This document shows positions 17,699 to 28,006 of a stretch of DNA of 64,000 nt, one piece after another; position 1 is the stretch's first letter, and each line of letters starts with the position of its first letter. A program made the translations under genes and the position numbers. The notes beneath the pieces were generated by a model that made no database searches, was not told the origin of the DNA, and worked only from the letters and a program-made list of their open reading frames with translations. The stretch is from an uncultured Prevotellaceae bacterium (GTDB taxonomy: Bacteria; Bacteroidota; Bacteroidia; Bacteroidales; Bacteroidaceae): assembly GCA_900316585.1 (NCBI GenBank), contig ONDM01000008.1:62001-126000 (forward strand), in the 5' to 3' direction.

Positions 17699-18466
17699 AT
17701 GAAAGAAGAACCACGGTTTGAGTTGGAATTGATAAAATTAAAAGAGACCGACTCTACAAATAATTATGTAAAACATCTCCCATTAAAGAAGGAGATGATA
17801 ATTGTTACGGCTGATTTTCAAACGGCAGGAAGAGGCCAACAAGGAAATTCTTGGGAATCAGAACAAGGAGCTAATCTAACTCTCAGCATTTTATTTTCAC
17901 CTCCAGAAAATGTTCTAGCAAGCAACCAGTTTATCCTATCCCAAGCAATATCACTAGCAATCCAAAAAACATTAGAAGAATATATTCATGGCTTTTGCAT
18001 CAAATGGCCAAATGACATTTATTGGAACCATAAAAAAATTGGAGGAATACTAATTGAAAACGAATTAAAAGGGAAACACATTGAAAGATGTATTATGGGC
18101 ATTGGATTAAATATAAATCAAGAATTATTTAAAAGCCATGCACCTAATCCAACATCTCTATTTCTAATTACAGGGAAAAAATATAATAGAGATGATATCC
18201 TCATGAAAATTATTCTCAACTTTAAATCCTATCTGAAATTAATTGAAGATGGAAAAACAAAAAATATCATACAATCCTACCATAAAGTTCTTTACCGTAA
18301 TGATGGATTGTATGCTTACAAAGACAGCAATGGAATTTTCTATGCGAGTATTGAACATGTAGAACCTCAAGGCCCTATTTGCTTGAAGGATGAAAATGGG
18401 AATCTTAGATACTACAATTTTAAAGAAGTAAAATTTCTATTAGATAATCTGGAACTGTCTAATTAG
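17699..18466 (+). CDS. birA: Biotin-[acetyl-CoA-carboxylase] ligase, single-domain
   Basis: Activates biotin to biotinyl-AMP and attaches it to biotin carboxyl carrier proteins. The 255-residue protein has the biotinyl-AMP loop AGRGQQGNSWES and the lysine motif KWPNDIYW. It lacks the N-terminal winged helix found in bifunctional BirA, so it should not be a repressor. It lies between yraN and pyrH on the same strand. Confidence 0.95.
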   Translation: MKEEPRFELELIKLKETDSTNNYVKHLPLKKEMIIVTADFQTAGRGQQGNSWESEQGANLTLSILFSPPENVLASNQFILSQAISLAIQKTLEEYIHGFCIKWPNDIYWNHKKIGGILIENELKGKHIERCIMGIGLNINQELFKSHAPNPTSLFLITGKKYNRDDILMKIILNFKSYLKLIEDGKTKNIIQSYHKVLYRNDGLYAYKDSNGIFYASIEHVEPQGPICLKDENGNLRYYNFKEVKFLLDNLELSN

Positions 18467-18507
18467 CTTAAGAAACTGTAATTATTAATTATTTAAATCT
18501 ATATTTT

Positions 18508-19218
18508 ATGCCAAAATACAATAGAATTCTCCTAAAACTAAGTGGAGAGAGCCTACAAGGTGAACAGAAATATGGAATTGACGTAAATCGTTTAAACGAA
18601 TACGCACAACAAATCAAGGAAATCCATGATATGGGTGTGCAAATTGGAATTGTCATAGGTGGAGGTAATATTTTTCGTGGTCTTTCTGGAGCAGGTAAAG
18701 GATTTGATCGCGTAAAAGGTGACCAAATGGGAATGTGCGCTACTGTAATTAATAGTCTAGCCTTAAGTAGTGCATTAGGAGCAATTGGATGTAAAAGTCG
18801 CGTATTAACGGCAATCCGTATGGAACCTATTGGTGAATTTTATACCAAATGGAAAGCAATAGATGCTTTGGAGAACGGTGAAGTAGTAATTATGAGTGCA
18901 GGTACAGGAAATCCTTATTTTACTACAGATACAGGGTCTTCTCTCCGTGGTATTGAGATTGAGGCAGATGTCATGTTGAAAGGAACTCGTGTAGACGGAG
19001 TCTATACTGCAGATCCAGAGAAAGATCCAAATGCTAAAAAATATAATGAAATCACTTATGATGAGATTTATAATAAAGGATTGAAAGTTATGGATTTGAC
19101 AGCCACCACAATGTGTAAGGAGAATAATCTCCCTATTTATGTATTCAATATGGACATTGTTGGTAATCTAAAAAAAGTCTTAGAGGGAAAAGAAATTGGA
19201 ACATTAATACATTTATAA
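18508..19218 (+). CDS. pyrH: UMP kinase
   Basis: Phosphorylates UMP to UDP in pyrimidine synthesis. The 236-residue protein belongs to the amino-acid-kinase fold: KLSGESLQG at the N-terminus, the IVIGGGNIFRG loop, and DGVYTADPEKDP near residue 165. The start ATG follows a 41-base A/T-rich gap after birA. It ends in a strong hairpin that overlaps the 3' end of the convergent rsgA gene. In many genomes pyrH and frr are neighbours in one operon; here they converge with rsgA between. Confidence 0.97.
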   Translation: MPKYNRILLKLSGESLQGEQKYGIDVNRLNEYAQQIKEIHDMGVQIGIVIGGGNIFRGLSGAGKGFDRVKGDQMGMCATVINSLALSSALGAIGCKSRVLTAIRMEPIGEFYTKWKAIDALENGEVVIMSAGTGNPYFTTDTGSSLRGIEIEADVMLKGTRVDGVYTADPEKDPNAKKYNEITYDEIYNKGLKVMDLTATTMCKENNLPIYVFNMDIVGNLKKVLEGKEIGTLIHL

Positions 19219-19260
19219 AAAAGTGAGAAGGTGACGTTTTAATGTCACCTTCTCACTTTT
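19219..19260. terminator. Long bidirectional terminator overlapping the rsgA 3' end
   Basis: Perfect 17-base stem (19219-19235 with 19244-19260), eight-base loop, A and T tracts at its ends. The right arm encodes the last codons and the stop of rsgA. Confidence 0.88.
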
Positions 19261-20180
19261 CTATATTTACCTTCATCGTGATCTTCCAACATACTTAAAT
19301 AACTTTGGTACCTAGAAACACTTATAAAATGTTCTTCAACGGCTTTTAATACAGCACATCCTGGTTCGTGGGTATGTGTACAATTATTATATTTGCAATC
19401 CTTAGAGAACATGAAAATTTCCTTAAAATAATGTCCAATTTCCTCTTCCTCCATATCAAAAGTACCAAACCCCTTGATTCCTGGAGTATCAATTAAATAT
19501 CCTCCACTTGGGATTTCATACATTTCACTAAACGTAGTGGTATGTATACCCATTTCATGCATATCCGATATTTCTGCTGTCCGAAGTTTTAAATTTGGCA
19601 ATATCGCATTAATAAAAGTAGATTTTCCTACTCCAGAATTACCAGAAACCAACGTAACTTTATTATTTATTGATGCCATTATTGCATCAAGCCCCACACC
19701 AAGCTTGGCAGACACTTTAAAACAAGGATAACCTATATTTTCATAAAGGTTTATTAATCCATTCAAATATAGTACTTCATTTTCGTTCAAGTCATCTACC
19801 TTATTAAATAATAAAACAACAGGGACTCTATATGCTTCCGCTCCTGCTAAAAAGCGATCAATAAAAACTGTTGAAGTAACTGGGCGAGCGACAGTAACAA
19901 TCAAAAGGACTTGATCTAAATTTGCTGCGAGGATGTGACTCTGCTTACTTAAATTGGTAGCTTTACGGATTATAAAATTTTTCCTATCTTCTATTTCGGT
20001 AATGAAAGCCGTTCCTTCTGGATTTAACGTAATAAATACGTAGTCACCAACCGCTACTGGATTGGTGCTACGTATTCCTTTCAATCTGAAGTTGCCTCTA
20101 ATTTTACAATCTATCAGGTCACCATCATCCGTTTTAACCTGATACCAACTTCCGGTATTTTTTATAACAAGTCCTCGCAC
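19245..20180 (-). CDS. rsgA: Ribosome small-subunit GTPase A
   Basis: A circularly permuted GTPase that acts late in 30S subunit assembly. The 311-residue protein has an N-terminal OB domain, then the motifs in permuted order: NKVD (G4), GNSGVGKST (G1), DTPG (G3). The C-terminal zinc site is [14 protein letters not shown]. The last five codons lie within the pyrH terminator hairpin. It follows frr after five bases, so two ribosome-cycle proteins share a transcript. Confidence 0.97.
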   Translation of the reverse strand: MRGLVIKNTGSWYQVKTDDGDLIDCKIRGNFRLKGIRSTNPVAVGDYVFITLNPEGTAFITEIEDRKNFIIRKATNLSKQSHILAANLDQVLLIVTVARPVTSTVFIDRFLAGAEAYRVPVVLLFNKVDDLNENEVLYLNGLINLYENIGYPCFKVSAKLGVGLDAIMASINNKVTLVSGNSGVGKSTFINAILPNLKLRTAEISDMHEMGIHTTTFSEMYEIPSGGYLIDTPGIKGFGTFDMEEEEIGHYFKEIFMFSKDCKYNNCTHTHEPGCAVLKAVEEHFISVSRYQSYLSMLEDHDEGKYRKVRR

Positions 20181-20185
20181 TAAGT

Positions 20186-20746
20186 TTAGACTGTCATTAT
20201 CTCCTTTTCCTTGCTTGCCATTAGCTCATCGACCTTCTTTATATACTTGTCATGAACTTTTTGCAACTTTGTTTCTCCGTCTTTCTCCTCGTCTTCAGGG
20301 AGGCCATCCTTCTTCGCTTTCTTCAGAGAATCTAAACCGTCACGACGAGCATTTCGGATGCTGACTTTTGCAGTCTCCAACTCTTTAGAGCACTGTTTAA
20401 CCAGCTGTTTACGGCGTTCCTCAGTCAAAGGAGGTATACCCAAACGAATGATTTCACCATTATTCTCTGGAGTAATGCCGACATTACTGTCCATAATAGC
20501 CTTCTCTATGACTTTGAACATGTTTTTATCCCAAGGCTTAATAGCGATAGTACGAGCGTCAGGAGTAGACACAGAAGCCACATTATTAAGAGGCACCTTA
20601 GAACCATAAGAATCTACACGAATGCCATCCAAAATACGGATATTGGCTTTACCCGCACGGATGTGAGCAAATGCCTCCTCCAAATACATGAATGCCATAT
20701 CCATAGCTTCTTCAGCTTCACTGATAATTTGTTTTACTTCTGCCAT
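20186..20746 (-). CDS. frr: Ribosome recycling factor
   Basis: With EF-G, splits the post-termination ribosome. The 186-residue length is normal. It is a long three-helix bundle with a middle domain; the family-typical [21 protein letters not shown] and [13 protein letters not shown] stretches are visible. It is the first gene of a short operon with rsgA. Confidence 0.98.
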   Translation of the reverse strand: MAEVKQIISEAEEAMDMAFMYLEEAFAHIRAGKANIRILDGIRVDSYGSKVPLNNVASVSTPDARTIAIKPWDKNMFKVIEKAIMDSNVGITPENNGEIIRLGIPPLTEERRKQLVKQCSKELETAKVSIRNARRDGLDSLKKAKKDGLPEDEEKDGETKLQKVHDKYIKKVDELMASKEKEIMTV

Positions 20747-20804
20747 ATAGCTTTATATTAAAATTCTTTCGGCTTTATTCCGAAAAAACAAAGTTTAAAA
20801 TCTC

Positions 20805-22454
20805 TTATAAGATTGTACAGCCAGTACAAGGTTTTAATTGCTTAAAGAAATCGTTGCCCTTATCATCTACCAAGATAAATGCAGGGAAATCCTCTACTGT
20901 AATCTTCCAAATAGCTTCCATACCAAGTTCTGGATATTCTACACATTCGATAGACTTAATAGAACTTTGAGAAAGAACTGCAGCAACACCACCAATTGTA
21001 CCTAAATAGAAACCACCATGTTTCTTACAAGCATCTGTAACCTGTTGAGTACGATTACCCTTAGCAATCATTACTAAACTTGCACCGTGATCCTGGAATT
21101 CATCAACATATGGATCCATTCTATTAGCTGTAGTTGGTCCCATAGAACCACATGGATAACCTTCTGGAGTTTTAGCAGGTCCAGCATAAAGAATAGGATG
21201 ATCCTTAAAATATGCAGGCATTTCCTCACCAGCATCCAAACGAGCTTTCAGTTTTGCATGTGCGATATCTCGAGCTACAATAATAGTACCTTTCAAATTA
21301 ACACGTGTGCTTACAGGATATTTCGTCAATTCAGCACGTACTGCATCTATTCCCTTATCAAGGTCTATCTCTATACCCTTAGTTCCTTCTCCTGGTCGAC
21401 GTAATTCCTCTGGAATCAACTCTGTTGGATTATCATCCATCTTCTCTATCCAGATGCCATCTTCATTAATTTTAGCCTTAATATTACGATCGGCAGAACA
21501 ACTTACACCCATTCCTATAGGACAACTTGCTCCATGACGTGGTAAACGTATTACACGAATATCATGAGCCAAATATTTACCACCGAACTGTGCACCTAAA
21601 CCTATCTTATAAGCTTCTTTCAACAGCTTCTGCTCTAGATCAATATCACGGAAAGCACGGCCTGTCTCATCACCTGTAGTAGGTAAACCATCATAATATT
21701 TGATAGAAGCCAATTTAACAGTAAGCAGGTTTTTCTCTGCACTAGTACCTCCAATAACAAATGCGATATGATAAGGAGGACAAGCTGCTGTTCCTAAATG
21801 TTTCATTTCTTCAACCAAGAATGGAAGAAGAGTTCCTTCATTCTGGATAGTAGCCTTTGTCATCGGGTAGAAATATGTCTTATTAGCAGAGCCTCCACCT
21901 TTAGCGACCATGATAAAACGATATTCCGCACCTTCAGTTGCCTCTATATCAATCTGCGCTGGCAAATTACATTTGGTATTAATCTCATCATACATGTTTA
22001 AAGGTGCATTTTGAGAATAACGCAAATTATCTTGAGTATAAGTATTAAAAACGCCTAAGCTTAAAGCTTCTTCATCCTCAAATCCAGTCCAAACTTGTTG
22101 ACCCTTCTCTGCATGAATAATAGCAGTACCTGTATCCTGACAGAAAGGTAAAACACCTTTAGCTGCACTTTCTGCATTACGCAAGAACTGCAAAGCCACA
22201 TATTTGTCATTTTCAGAAGCCTCAGGATCATTCAGAATCTTAGCCACCTGCAAGTTATGCTCTCTACGAAGCATGAACTCCACATCATGGAAACATTGCT
22301 GAGCGACCAATGTCAACGCTTCCTTACTCACTTTAAGTATTTTTTTCCCTTCAAACTCACCAACACTTACACCTTCCTTGGTCAGTAATCTATACTCTGT
22401 ATGGTCCTCACCTCTTTGGAACATTGGAGCATACTTAAACTCTACTTTTGCCAT
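20805..22454 (-). CDS. Fumarate hydratase, class I ([4Fe-4S])
   Basis: Interconverts fumarate and malate with an oxygen-sensitive [4Fe-4S] cluster. The 549-residue protein is the fused class I form: an N-terminal alpha domain ([18 protein letters not shown], then the [15 protein letters not shown] cysteines) and a C-terminal beta domain ([22 protein letters not shown]). It ends KPCTGCTIL. There are no neighbouring TCA-cycle genes. It fits the reductive branch of an anaerobic Bacteroidales metabolism. Confidence 0.95.
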   Translation of the reverse strand: MAKVEFKYAPMFQRGEDHTEYRLLTKEGVSVGEFEGKKILKVSKEALTLVAQQCFHDVEFMLRREHNLQVAKILNDPEASENDKYVALQFLRNAESAAKGVLPFCQDTGTAIIHAEKGQQVWTGFEDEEALSLGVFNTYTQDNLRYSQNAPLNMYDEINTKCNLPAQIDIEATEGAEYRFIMVAKGGGSANKTYFYPMTKATIQNEGTLLPFLVEEMKHLGTAACPPYHIAFVIGGTSAEKNLLTVKLASIKYYDGLPTTGDETGRAFRDIDLEQKLLKEAYKIGLGAQFGGKYLAHDIRVIRLPRHGASCPIGMGVSCSADRNIKAKINEDGIWIEKMDDNPTELIPEELRRPGEGTKGIEIDLDKGIDAVRAELTKYPVSTRVNLKGTIIVARDIAHAKLKARLDAGEEMPAYFKDHPILYAGPAKTPEGYPCGSMGPTTANRMDPYVDEFQDHGASLVMIAKGNRTQQVTDACKKHGGFYLGTIGGVAAVLSQSSIKSIECVEYPELGMEAIWKITVEDFPAFILVDDKGNDFFKQLKPCTGCTIL

Positions 22455-22497
22455 AATTATTATAGTTAGTTAATTATTTATCCAGTTTAAACCGCCT

Positions 22498-23760
22498 TCA
22501 TATCAATTCTCCTTGTTCATCATAACGTTGAAACAAGAAATCATTATATGGATATTTCTGAACATGCAATTCCTTTACTTTGGCATACACTCTATTTTTC
22601 AACTCCTCCAAATTAGTTTTTTCCTTAGCTGAAATAAACATACAATTCTCATCTAACTTGGCCATCCAAGTATTCATCAGCTCAGGCAAAGTGATATTCT
22701 CCTTTGTCTTAGGAGTCAAATCATCTGCAGCCTTCTCCACATATGTGTAAGCATCTATCTTGTTGAAGATAATCATCGTTGGTTTATCGCCACATTTCAA
22801 ATCAGCCAAAGTCTTTTCAACTACTTGAATCTGTTCTTCAAAATCAGGATGACTTATATCTACAATATGAAGAAGCAAATCTGCCTCACGCACCTCATCC
22901 AATGTGCTCTTAAATGATTCCACCAGATCTGTCGGTAGTTTACGAATAAATCCTACCGTATCAGAAAGGAGGAAAGGTAAATTATCGATGATAACCTTAC
23001 GAACCGTTGTGTCAAGAGTTGCAAACAACTTATTCTCTGCAAACACCTCACTTTTAGCTAATAGGTTCATAAGTGTAGATTTACCCACATTTGTATAACC
23101 GACTAAAGCTACACGGATCAAACGTCCACGACCTTTGCGCTGGGTAGTTTTCTGCCTGTCGATTTCAGCCAAACGTTCTTTCAATAAAGACATTCGGTTC
23201 AAAATAATACGACGGTCCATTTCTAACTGAGTCTCACCTGGTCCACGCAGGCCCACACTTCCCCCCTTGCCAGAACCAGAACCACCACCCTGTCGTTCCA
23301 AATGTGTCCACAATCGATGCAAACGAGGCAACATGTATCTATATTGAGCCAGTTCTACTTGAGTCTTAGCATTAGCCGTCTGAGCACGCATAGCAAAGAT
23401 ATCTAAAATCAAAGAAGTTCTATCAAGAATCTTTACTTGAAGTACCTGCTCAATATTGCGAAGTTGCTTAGCTGAAAGTTCATCATCAAATATAACCATT
23501 CCAACAGGAGAATCTTCCTCCTCTTTTTGAACGATATATTCACGGATTTCCTCTAATTTTCCCTTGCCAATGTAAGTTACGGAATTTGGGCCGTCCAACT
23601 TTTGAGTAAAACGTTTGATGGTTAGAGCCCCAGCGGTATCTGCTAGGAACTCCAACTCATCCAAATATTCATTAGTCTTCCTCTCATCCTGCATTTGAGT
23701 AATCAGTGCTACTAAAACAGCAGTCTCAGTCTGAGCCTCAGAAATAACAAATTCCCTCAT
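22498..23760 (-). CDS. hflX: GTPase HflX
   Basis: A ribosome-binding GTPase that can split stalled 70S ribosomes. The 420-residue protein has the HflX N-terminal domain, the family motif GPGETQLEMDRR, then the G domain with GYTNVGKST (G1), DTVGF (G3) and NKID (G4). A -7 element at 23780-23787 lies upstream. Confidence 0.96.
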   Translation of the reverse strand: MREFVISEAQTETAVLVALITQMQDERKTNEYLDELEFLADTAGALTIKRFTQKLDGPNSVTYIGKGKLEEIREYIVQKEEEDSPVGMVIFDDELSAKQLRNIEQVLQVKILDRTSLILDIFAMRAQTANAKTQVELAQYRYMLPRLHRLWTHLERQGGGSGSGKGGSVGLRGPGETQLEMDRRIILNRMSLLKERLAEIDRQKTTQRKGRGRLIRVALVGYTNVGKSTLMNLLAKSEVFAENKLFATLDTTVRKVIIDNLPFLLSDTVGFIRKLPTDLVESFKSTLDEVREADLLLHIVDISHPDFEEQIQVVEKTLADLKCGDKPTMIIFNKIDAYTYVEKAADDLTPKTKENITLPELMNTWMAKLDENCMFISAKEKTNLEELKNRVYAKVKELHVQKYPYNDFLFQRYDEQGELI

Positions 23761-23779
23761 TCCTTTTGTTTGATTTGTG

Positions 23780-23787
23780 CAAATATA
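23780..23787 (-). promoter_or_regulatory. -7 promoter element for hflX
   Basis: The minus strand reads TATATTTG, 20 bases before the hflX start, with ATTG (one mismatch to TTTG) about 20 bases further upstream. Confidence 0.55.
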
Positions 23788-23828
23788 ACAAAAAAGCGTA
23801 TTCTATGCAATATTTTTTCCTTTTCTGT

Positions 23829-25589
23829 TTATTTCTTCATTACTTTGACTACAGGTTTACCTAACGGCAAATTAAACCGGAATTTATCAGTTTTGCTATC
23901 TACTGCACGAGTTGAGCTAGAGGTTGAAGAATCCCATGATGGCTTATCAAATGCTACGAAGTCATCATAATTATAAGTGAATTCACCATCGTTAGCAATC
24001 ATCATAGCACGTCTATAAATCATTTCACGAGATGGCGCATTAAATCCATCTGTATTATTTCTCATAATACTAGTATCTGTCGGTCTATATACACCACCAA
24101 AGTATGTATATGCCCCCTCGTAGCAACCCAGCTTTTCTGCACTGTAATGTGAATCAGCTGCTAACCGAGCCCAAGGTGATTTAGTTACATCACTTTCTAC
24201 AGTAACATTTGCATAAAGTCCGAATTTCTGAGCTTGTTTCAGATACCGATACTCTGAACTTGTTTCTTCCAAAGTTCCATTTTCCTCATAGGCATATTCA
24301 TCAGCGAGCTTGCCAAAACCATGTCCAAGAGCCTCATGCCATAAAGTATGCTCATAACCATCTTCTGATGATGTATCTAATGGAACAAGAGCAATTGAAT
24401 ATCCTCTAGTCACACCATCGCTATGTGCTATACCATCATTATAGATAACGCAAGTTCCTGCATAACGATTATCATTGATGGTTACAATCATAAGCATATT
24501 ATCTACCTTGAATTCATTCTTTGCCAAGGCATCAACCTTCATTGCATATTCAGCAACAGCATCATCGTCGCATGAAATACCAGTAGAATGTCCACCTTCA
24601 AATTTGACACCTAGAGCAGTTTCATAGCCATCACCATAAGCATCATTCTTAGAAACCACGTTGACATAATAGACATCAAAATACTCTTTCAAGGATTTTA
24701 CAGGTTCTACAACAAACAAAGCTGCAAAAGCTCTATCTATTTTCTTTTTATAATTCCCGTTATCTATATCCTTATCCACAAAGCCGTCACCAAGCAAGAC
24801 TATAGGTATACCAGAACCTTTGGTATGAGTCTGCATAACAAAGGTTTTTCCATCTTGTGAATAATCAGTAGATGTATTAGCACCAACTCCAGTTTGTTTA
24901 ATCGTAATATAATTTGAAGAATATTTTTCTTCTCCAGCCTCATCCTTATAAACAGTAAAACAGAAAGTGCCTTCACGGTCACCTTTCTCTGTATTCTCTA
25001 AAATTTTGAATGTAGCTGTCCAGTTTGAACGGGTTATAGGTTCTACACTTACTAATTCTACCTGCTTTGTATTATTATTTGATGACCGATCCCACATCTT
25101 TTCAAAGTTACCATCATAAGAAACGTAGATTTTGGGGTCATCATCAGTTCCATTATATACAAAAGGTACTTGAACCTGACCACCCTTTTGACCTATAGAA
25201 TAGCTTTTGTTTGATAACGTGAATGCTGATGGCTGAGTAATTTTCACAGATGACTGGACTCTATCTGTCCCTTCACCACCAATAATCTGGAAAGTATATG
25301 ATTTAGAATCATTGGTTTCATTTCCACTAACCGTCTTCACTGTGATTTTTTGATTACCACTTCCTCCACTTGTAGGTGAAACGGTCAATTCTTTTGGGAC
25401 ATTATTTAAACTCCATGATGTAGCACTTTTGAAACTTACCGTAACACTACTATTCTTAGTATAATCTACTGTATACTGAGTATTAGTATCTGTAATAGTA
25501 ATCTCAGGTGATGGTGGGTTATCCTTAGAACATGAAAAAAGTCCGAGAATGACCACCGGGGCCAACAAAAACTTAAAAGTAAATCTCAT
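23829..25589 (-). CDS. Lipoprotein with BACON-type domain and M64 (IgA-peptidase-family) metallopeptidase
   Basis: A 586-residue surface or periplasmic lipoprotein. The lipobox LFSC places the lipid at Cys20. Residues 25-120 form a BACON-like beta-sandwich (TSWSLNNVP, VSPTSGGSGNQKITV), a second beta domain follows to about 235, and the peptidase domain runs from about 250. The metal motif is HEALGHGFGKLADE (residues 418-431), which has HExxxH spacing. Peptidase M64 is named after the Clostridium ramosum IgA protease; the substrate here is unknown. It is the third gene after rsmI and a coiled-coil lipoprotein. Confidence 0.88.
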   Translation of the reverse strand: MRFTFKFLLAPVVILGLFSCSKDNPPSPEITITDTNTQYTVDYTKNSSVTVSFKSATSWSLNNVPKELTVSPTSGGSGNQKITVKTVSGNETNDSKSYTFQIIGGEGTDRVQSSVKITQPSAFTLSNKSYSIGQKGGQVQVPFVYNGTDDDPKIYVSYDGNFEKMWDRSSNNNTKQVELVSVEPITRSNWTATFKILENTEKGDREGTFCFTVYKDEAGEEKYSSNYITIKQTGVGANTSTDYSQDGKTFVMQTHTKGSGIPIVLLGDGFVDKDIDNGNYKKKIDRAFAALFVVEPVKSLKEYFDVYYVNVVSKNDAYGDGYETALGVKFEGGHSTGISCDDDAVAEYAMKVDALAKNEFKVDNMLMIVTINDNRYAGTCVIYNDGIAHSDGVTRGYSIALVPLDTSSEDGYEHTLWHEALGHGFGKLADEYAYEENGTLEETSSEYRYLKQAQKFGLYANVTVESDVTKSPWARLAADSHYSAEKLGCYEGAYTYFGGVYRPTDTSIMRNNTDGFNAPSREMIYRRAMMIANDGEFTYNYDDFVAFDKPSWDSSTSSSTRAVDSKTDKFRFNLPLGKPVVKVMKK

Positions 25590-25608
25590 AGCTATAATTT
25601 TTCTTGGA

Positions 25609-26463
25609 TCATTTTACCTGAATAACCAAATAACGACTTACACTCCAGAAAGTATTTGGGTTATTGATTTTCAATACATACTGTCCTTTAGCATCCTTAG
25701 CCAATGTATAAGAACCAGAAGGATGAGATGTTAACAATTTAGCACTCTTTGAGTATAATTTAATTTCCTTCTGAGTGCGGATATCTATCTCTGTGAAATA
25801 GTTCTTATTGAAGGATCCTTCTTTCAAAACTTCTTTTTTATTCAAGATATTTTGTTCCTTCAATTCACTCTTGGTTCCAAATACAAACCAAGCTGTATTT
25901 ATTTGTTTATCCTGTTCAGCTACGACCTTAGCCTTTTCCTCATTCTGAGTTGTCAACTCAGTTACGTTAGTATTCAATTGCTCTATTTTCTGAGTCTGTT
26001 CTTCTATAGTAATATTCTTAGAAGCAAGTTCTGACTGCAAAGTCTCAATCTGAACAGATTTTTCTTCCAGCTGAGCAGTTAACTGGTCTATTGTTTCTTT
26101 CAACTTAGTCCCCTCTAACGTACTATTCTTTAATCTACTTCTTAATTTCTCCAACTGCTCACGATTTTGTTGCAAAGTCTGCTGAATAAAATGTATATTC
26201 TCCTGAATCTGAGCCTTCATATTTGCACCTTCTCCATTGGCAGCTTCAGAAGTAACTCTACCCTGAGCTTCATTAATCTGACGGAAACCCTCATTTATCT
26301 CATTAACGGTACCCATAATCTCATCGAGTTCTGCATCGCGCTGACTAATGACTTGCATCAGAGAGTCACGATCTCTTTGAGCTGCCTCATTGATAGCTTT
26401 GTTCCCTGTACAAGCAGTCAACATAGCAACTGCACAAACTGATAAAAAAAATAACTTTTTCAT
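25609..26463 (-). CDS. Coiled-coil lipoprotein of unknown function
   Basis: A 284-residue lipoprotein; the lipobox LTAC puts the lipidated Cys at residue 18. Residues 30-195 are an almost unbroken Glu/Gln/Lys-rich coiled coil (QIQENIHFIQQTLQQNREQ and similar). A C-terminal beta-rich domain of about 80 residues follows (SYTLAKDAKGQYVLKINNP). It starts 10 bases after rsmI and ends 19 bases before the M64 peptidase gene, so all three may share a transcript. I do not recognise a named family. Confidence 0.82.
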   Translation of the reverse strand: MKKLFFLSVCAVAMLTACTGNKAINEAAQRDRDSLMQVISQRDAELDEIMGTVNEINEGFRQINEAQGRVTSEAANGEGANMKAQIQENIHFIQQTLQQNREQLEKLRSRLKNSTLEGTKLKETIDQLTAQLEEKSVQIETLQSELASKNITIEEQTQKIEQLNTNVTELTTQNEEKAKVVAEQDKQINTAWFVFGTKSELKEQNILNKKEVLKEGSFNKNYFTEIDIRTQKEIKLYSKSAKLLTSHPSGSYTLAKDAKGQYVLKINNPNTFWSVSRYLVIQVK

Positions 26464-26473
26464 ACGATTTAAT

Positions 26474-27292
26474 TTATTGATTAATTTTATTTATTCTTCT
26501 TAACGCACAACGTTCTGCATTAGATAATTTTTTCAAGTCCCTATTCTCTGAAGAAATAACTTGGACCTGTTTACCCTCATTAATTTCATTTTCTCTATCT
26601 AAGTTTCCCGAATCTGGCGTTTCAACTTTTCCACCCAACACAATGACTATTTCACCTTTCGGCTCATTTTTCTGAAAGTGTGAAAGCACCTCTTTTAAAC
26701 TGCCTCTAACGCATTCCTCATGAATCTTAGATATTTCTCGGCAAACAGCCACGGGACGGTCTGGGCCAAAATAACCTATAAACTGTTCCAATGTCTTTAC
26801 CAGCCTATATGGTGACTCATAGAAAATAATCGTCCTAGGCTCATTTACTAATGACAGAAGTCGGGTATTCCTTCCTTTCTTCTGCGGCAAAAAACCTTCA
26901 AAGCAAAAGCGCTCATCAGGTAAGCCCGATGAAACCAATGCCGGGACAAATGCCGTGGCACCAGGTAGGCAAGTGACTTCAATTCCGTTACGGATACATT
27001 CCCTAACCATGAGGAAACCCGGATCAGATATAGCAGGTGTACCTGCATCAGATATCAAAGCCACAGTCTCCCCTGCCAGAATCCGTTCTACTAATTGCTC
27101 AACCGTCTGGTGCTCATTAAACTTATGATGAGATAAAAGATGGTTCTTTATATCATAATGCCGTAGTAGCACACTGGAGGTCCGAGTATCTTCAGCCAAA
27201 ATCAAATCAGCTTCTTTCAGAACTCGGATTGCACGAAAAGTCATATCCTCCATATTGCCTACAGGAGTAGGAACTACATATAATTTTCCCAT
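26474..27292 (-). CDS. rsmI: 16S rRNA (cytidine1402-2'-O)-methyltransferase
   Basis: Methylates the ribose of C1402 in the ribosomal P site. Tetrapyrrole-methylase fold: LYVVPTPVGNMEDMTFRA at the start, EDTRTSSVLL, and SDAGTPAISDPG. The frame extends to 27337, but the ATG at 27292 opens the conserved start and a promoter at 27311-27338 lies inside the longer version. The result is 272 residues. The C-terminal 50 residues are a polar extension. Confidence 0.96.
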   Translation of the reverse strand: MGKLYVVPTPVGNMEDMTFRAIRVLKEADLILAEDTRTSSVLLRHYDIKNHLLSHHKFNEHQTVEQLVERILAGETVALISDAGTPAISDPGFLMVRECIRNGIEVTCLPGATAFVPALVSSGLPDERFCFEGFLPQKKGRNTRLLSLVNEPRTIIFYESPYRLVKTLEQFIGYFGPDRPVAVCREISKIHEECVRGSLKEVLSHFQKNEPKGEIVIVLGGKVETPDSGNLDRENEINEGKQVQVISSENRDLKKLSNAERCALRRINKINQ

Positions 27293-27310
27293 CTTTATTA
27301 TATATAAATG

Positions 27311-27338
27311 CAAAGTTAATGAGAAAAAAAAAGTCAAA
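27311..27338 (-). promoter_or_regulatory. Promoter for rsmI-lipoprotein-M64
   Basis: On the minus strand: TAACTTTG (27311-27318) with TTTG at 27335-27338. The 16-base spacer is shorter than the usual 19-21. Confidence 0.5.
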
Positions 27339-27383
27339 CACTATTCATTCTCTATTTTTAACAATGAAATCAAAAAAATAATG

Positions 27384-27391
27384 TACATTTG
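27384..27391 (+). promoter_or_regulatory. -7 promoter element for tdk
   Basis: TACATTTG, 27 bases before the tdk ATG. Confidence 0.5.
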
Positions 27392-27418
27392 CATTCGTAA
27401 CACCAAATAGAAATCAAT

Positions 27419-28006
27419 ATGGCTGCATTTGAAAACGTATCTGGAGAGCGCAGAAACCGTGGACGAATTGAAGTGATTTGTGGCTCTATGTTCTCTGGAA
27501 AAACTGAAGAACTTATCCGACGTATGCGCCGTGCTCAGTTTGCACGCCAAAAAGTTGAAATATATAAACCCGCAATTGACACCCGATATTCAGAGGACGA
27601 TGTGGTAAGTCATGAAGGCAATTCTATTTCCTCCACTCCAGTATCCTCTTCCGGAAGTATCCTGCTCCTTGCTGATGACGTTGAAGTTGTGGGTATTGAT
27701 GAGGCTCAATTCTTCGATGAAGGCTTACCTGATGTTTGCCGTCAACTTGCAGACCGTGGAGTACGCGTCATTTGTGCTGGTTTGGACATGGATTATCGTT
27801 GTATCCCATTTGGCCCGATGCCAAACTTATGTGCCATTGCAGATGAAGTAACAAAAGTTCATGCTATCTGTGTCCGATGTGGTTCTTTAGCATATGTTTC
27901 ACATAGAATTGTAGATTCTGACAAACGCGTATTACTAGGTGAGAAAATGGAATATGAGCCTCTTTGCCGTGAATGCTATTTAGCAAGCTTAGAAAAGACG
28001 AAATGA
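27419..28006 (+). CDS. tdk: Thymidine kinase
   Basis: Phosphorylates thymidine in the salvage pathway. The 195-residue type II enzyme has the P-loop [12 protein letters not shown], the DEAQFFD Walker B region and a zinc site of two cysteine pairs (CVRCGS and CREC). Its stop overlaps the start of the permease gene (ATGA). Confidence 0.97.
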   Translation: MAAFENVSGERRNRGRIEVICGSMFSGKTEELIRRMRRAQFARQKVEIYKPAIDTRYSEDDVVSHEGNSISSTPVSSSGSILLLADDVEVVGIDEAQFFDEGLPDVCRQLADRGVRVICAGLDMDYRCIPFGPMPNLCAIADEVTKVHAICVRCGSLAYVSHRIVDSDKRVLLGEKMEYEPLCRECYLASLEKTK

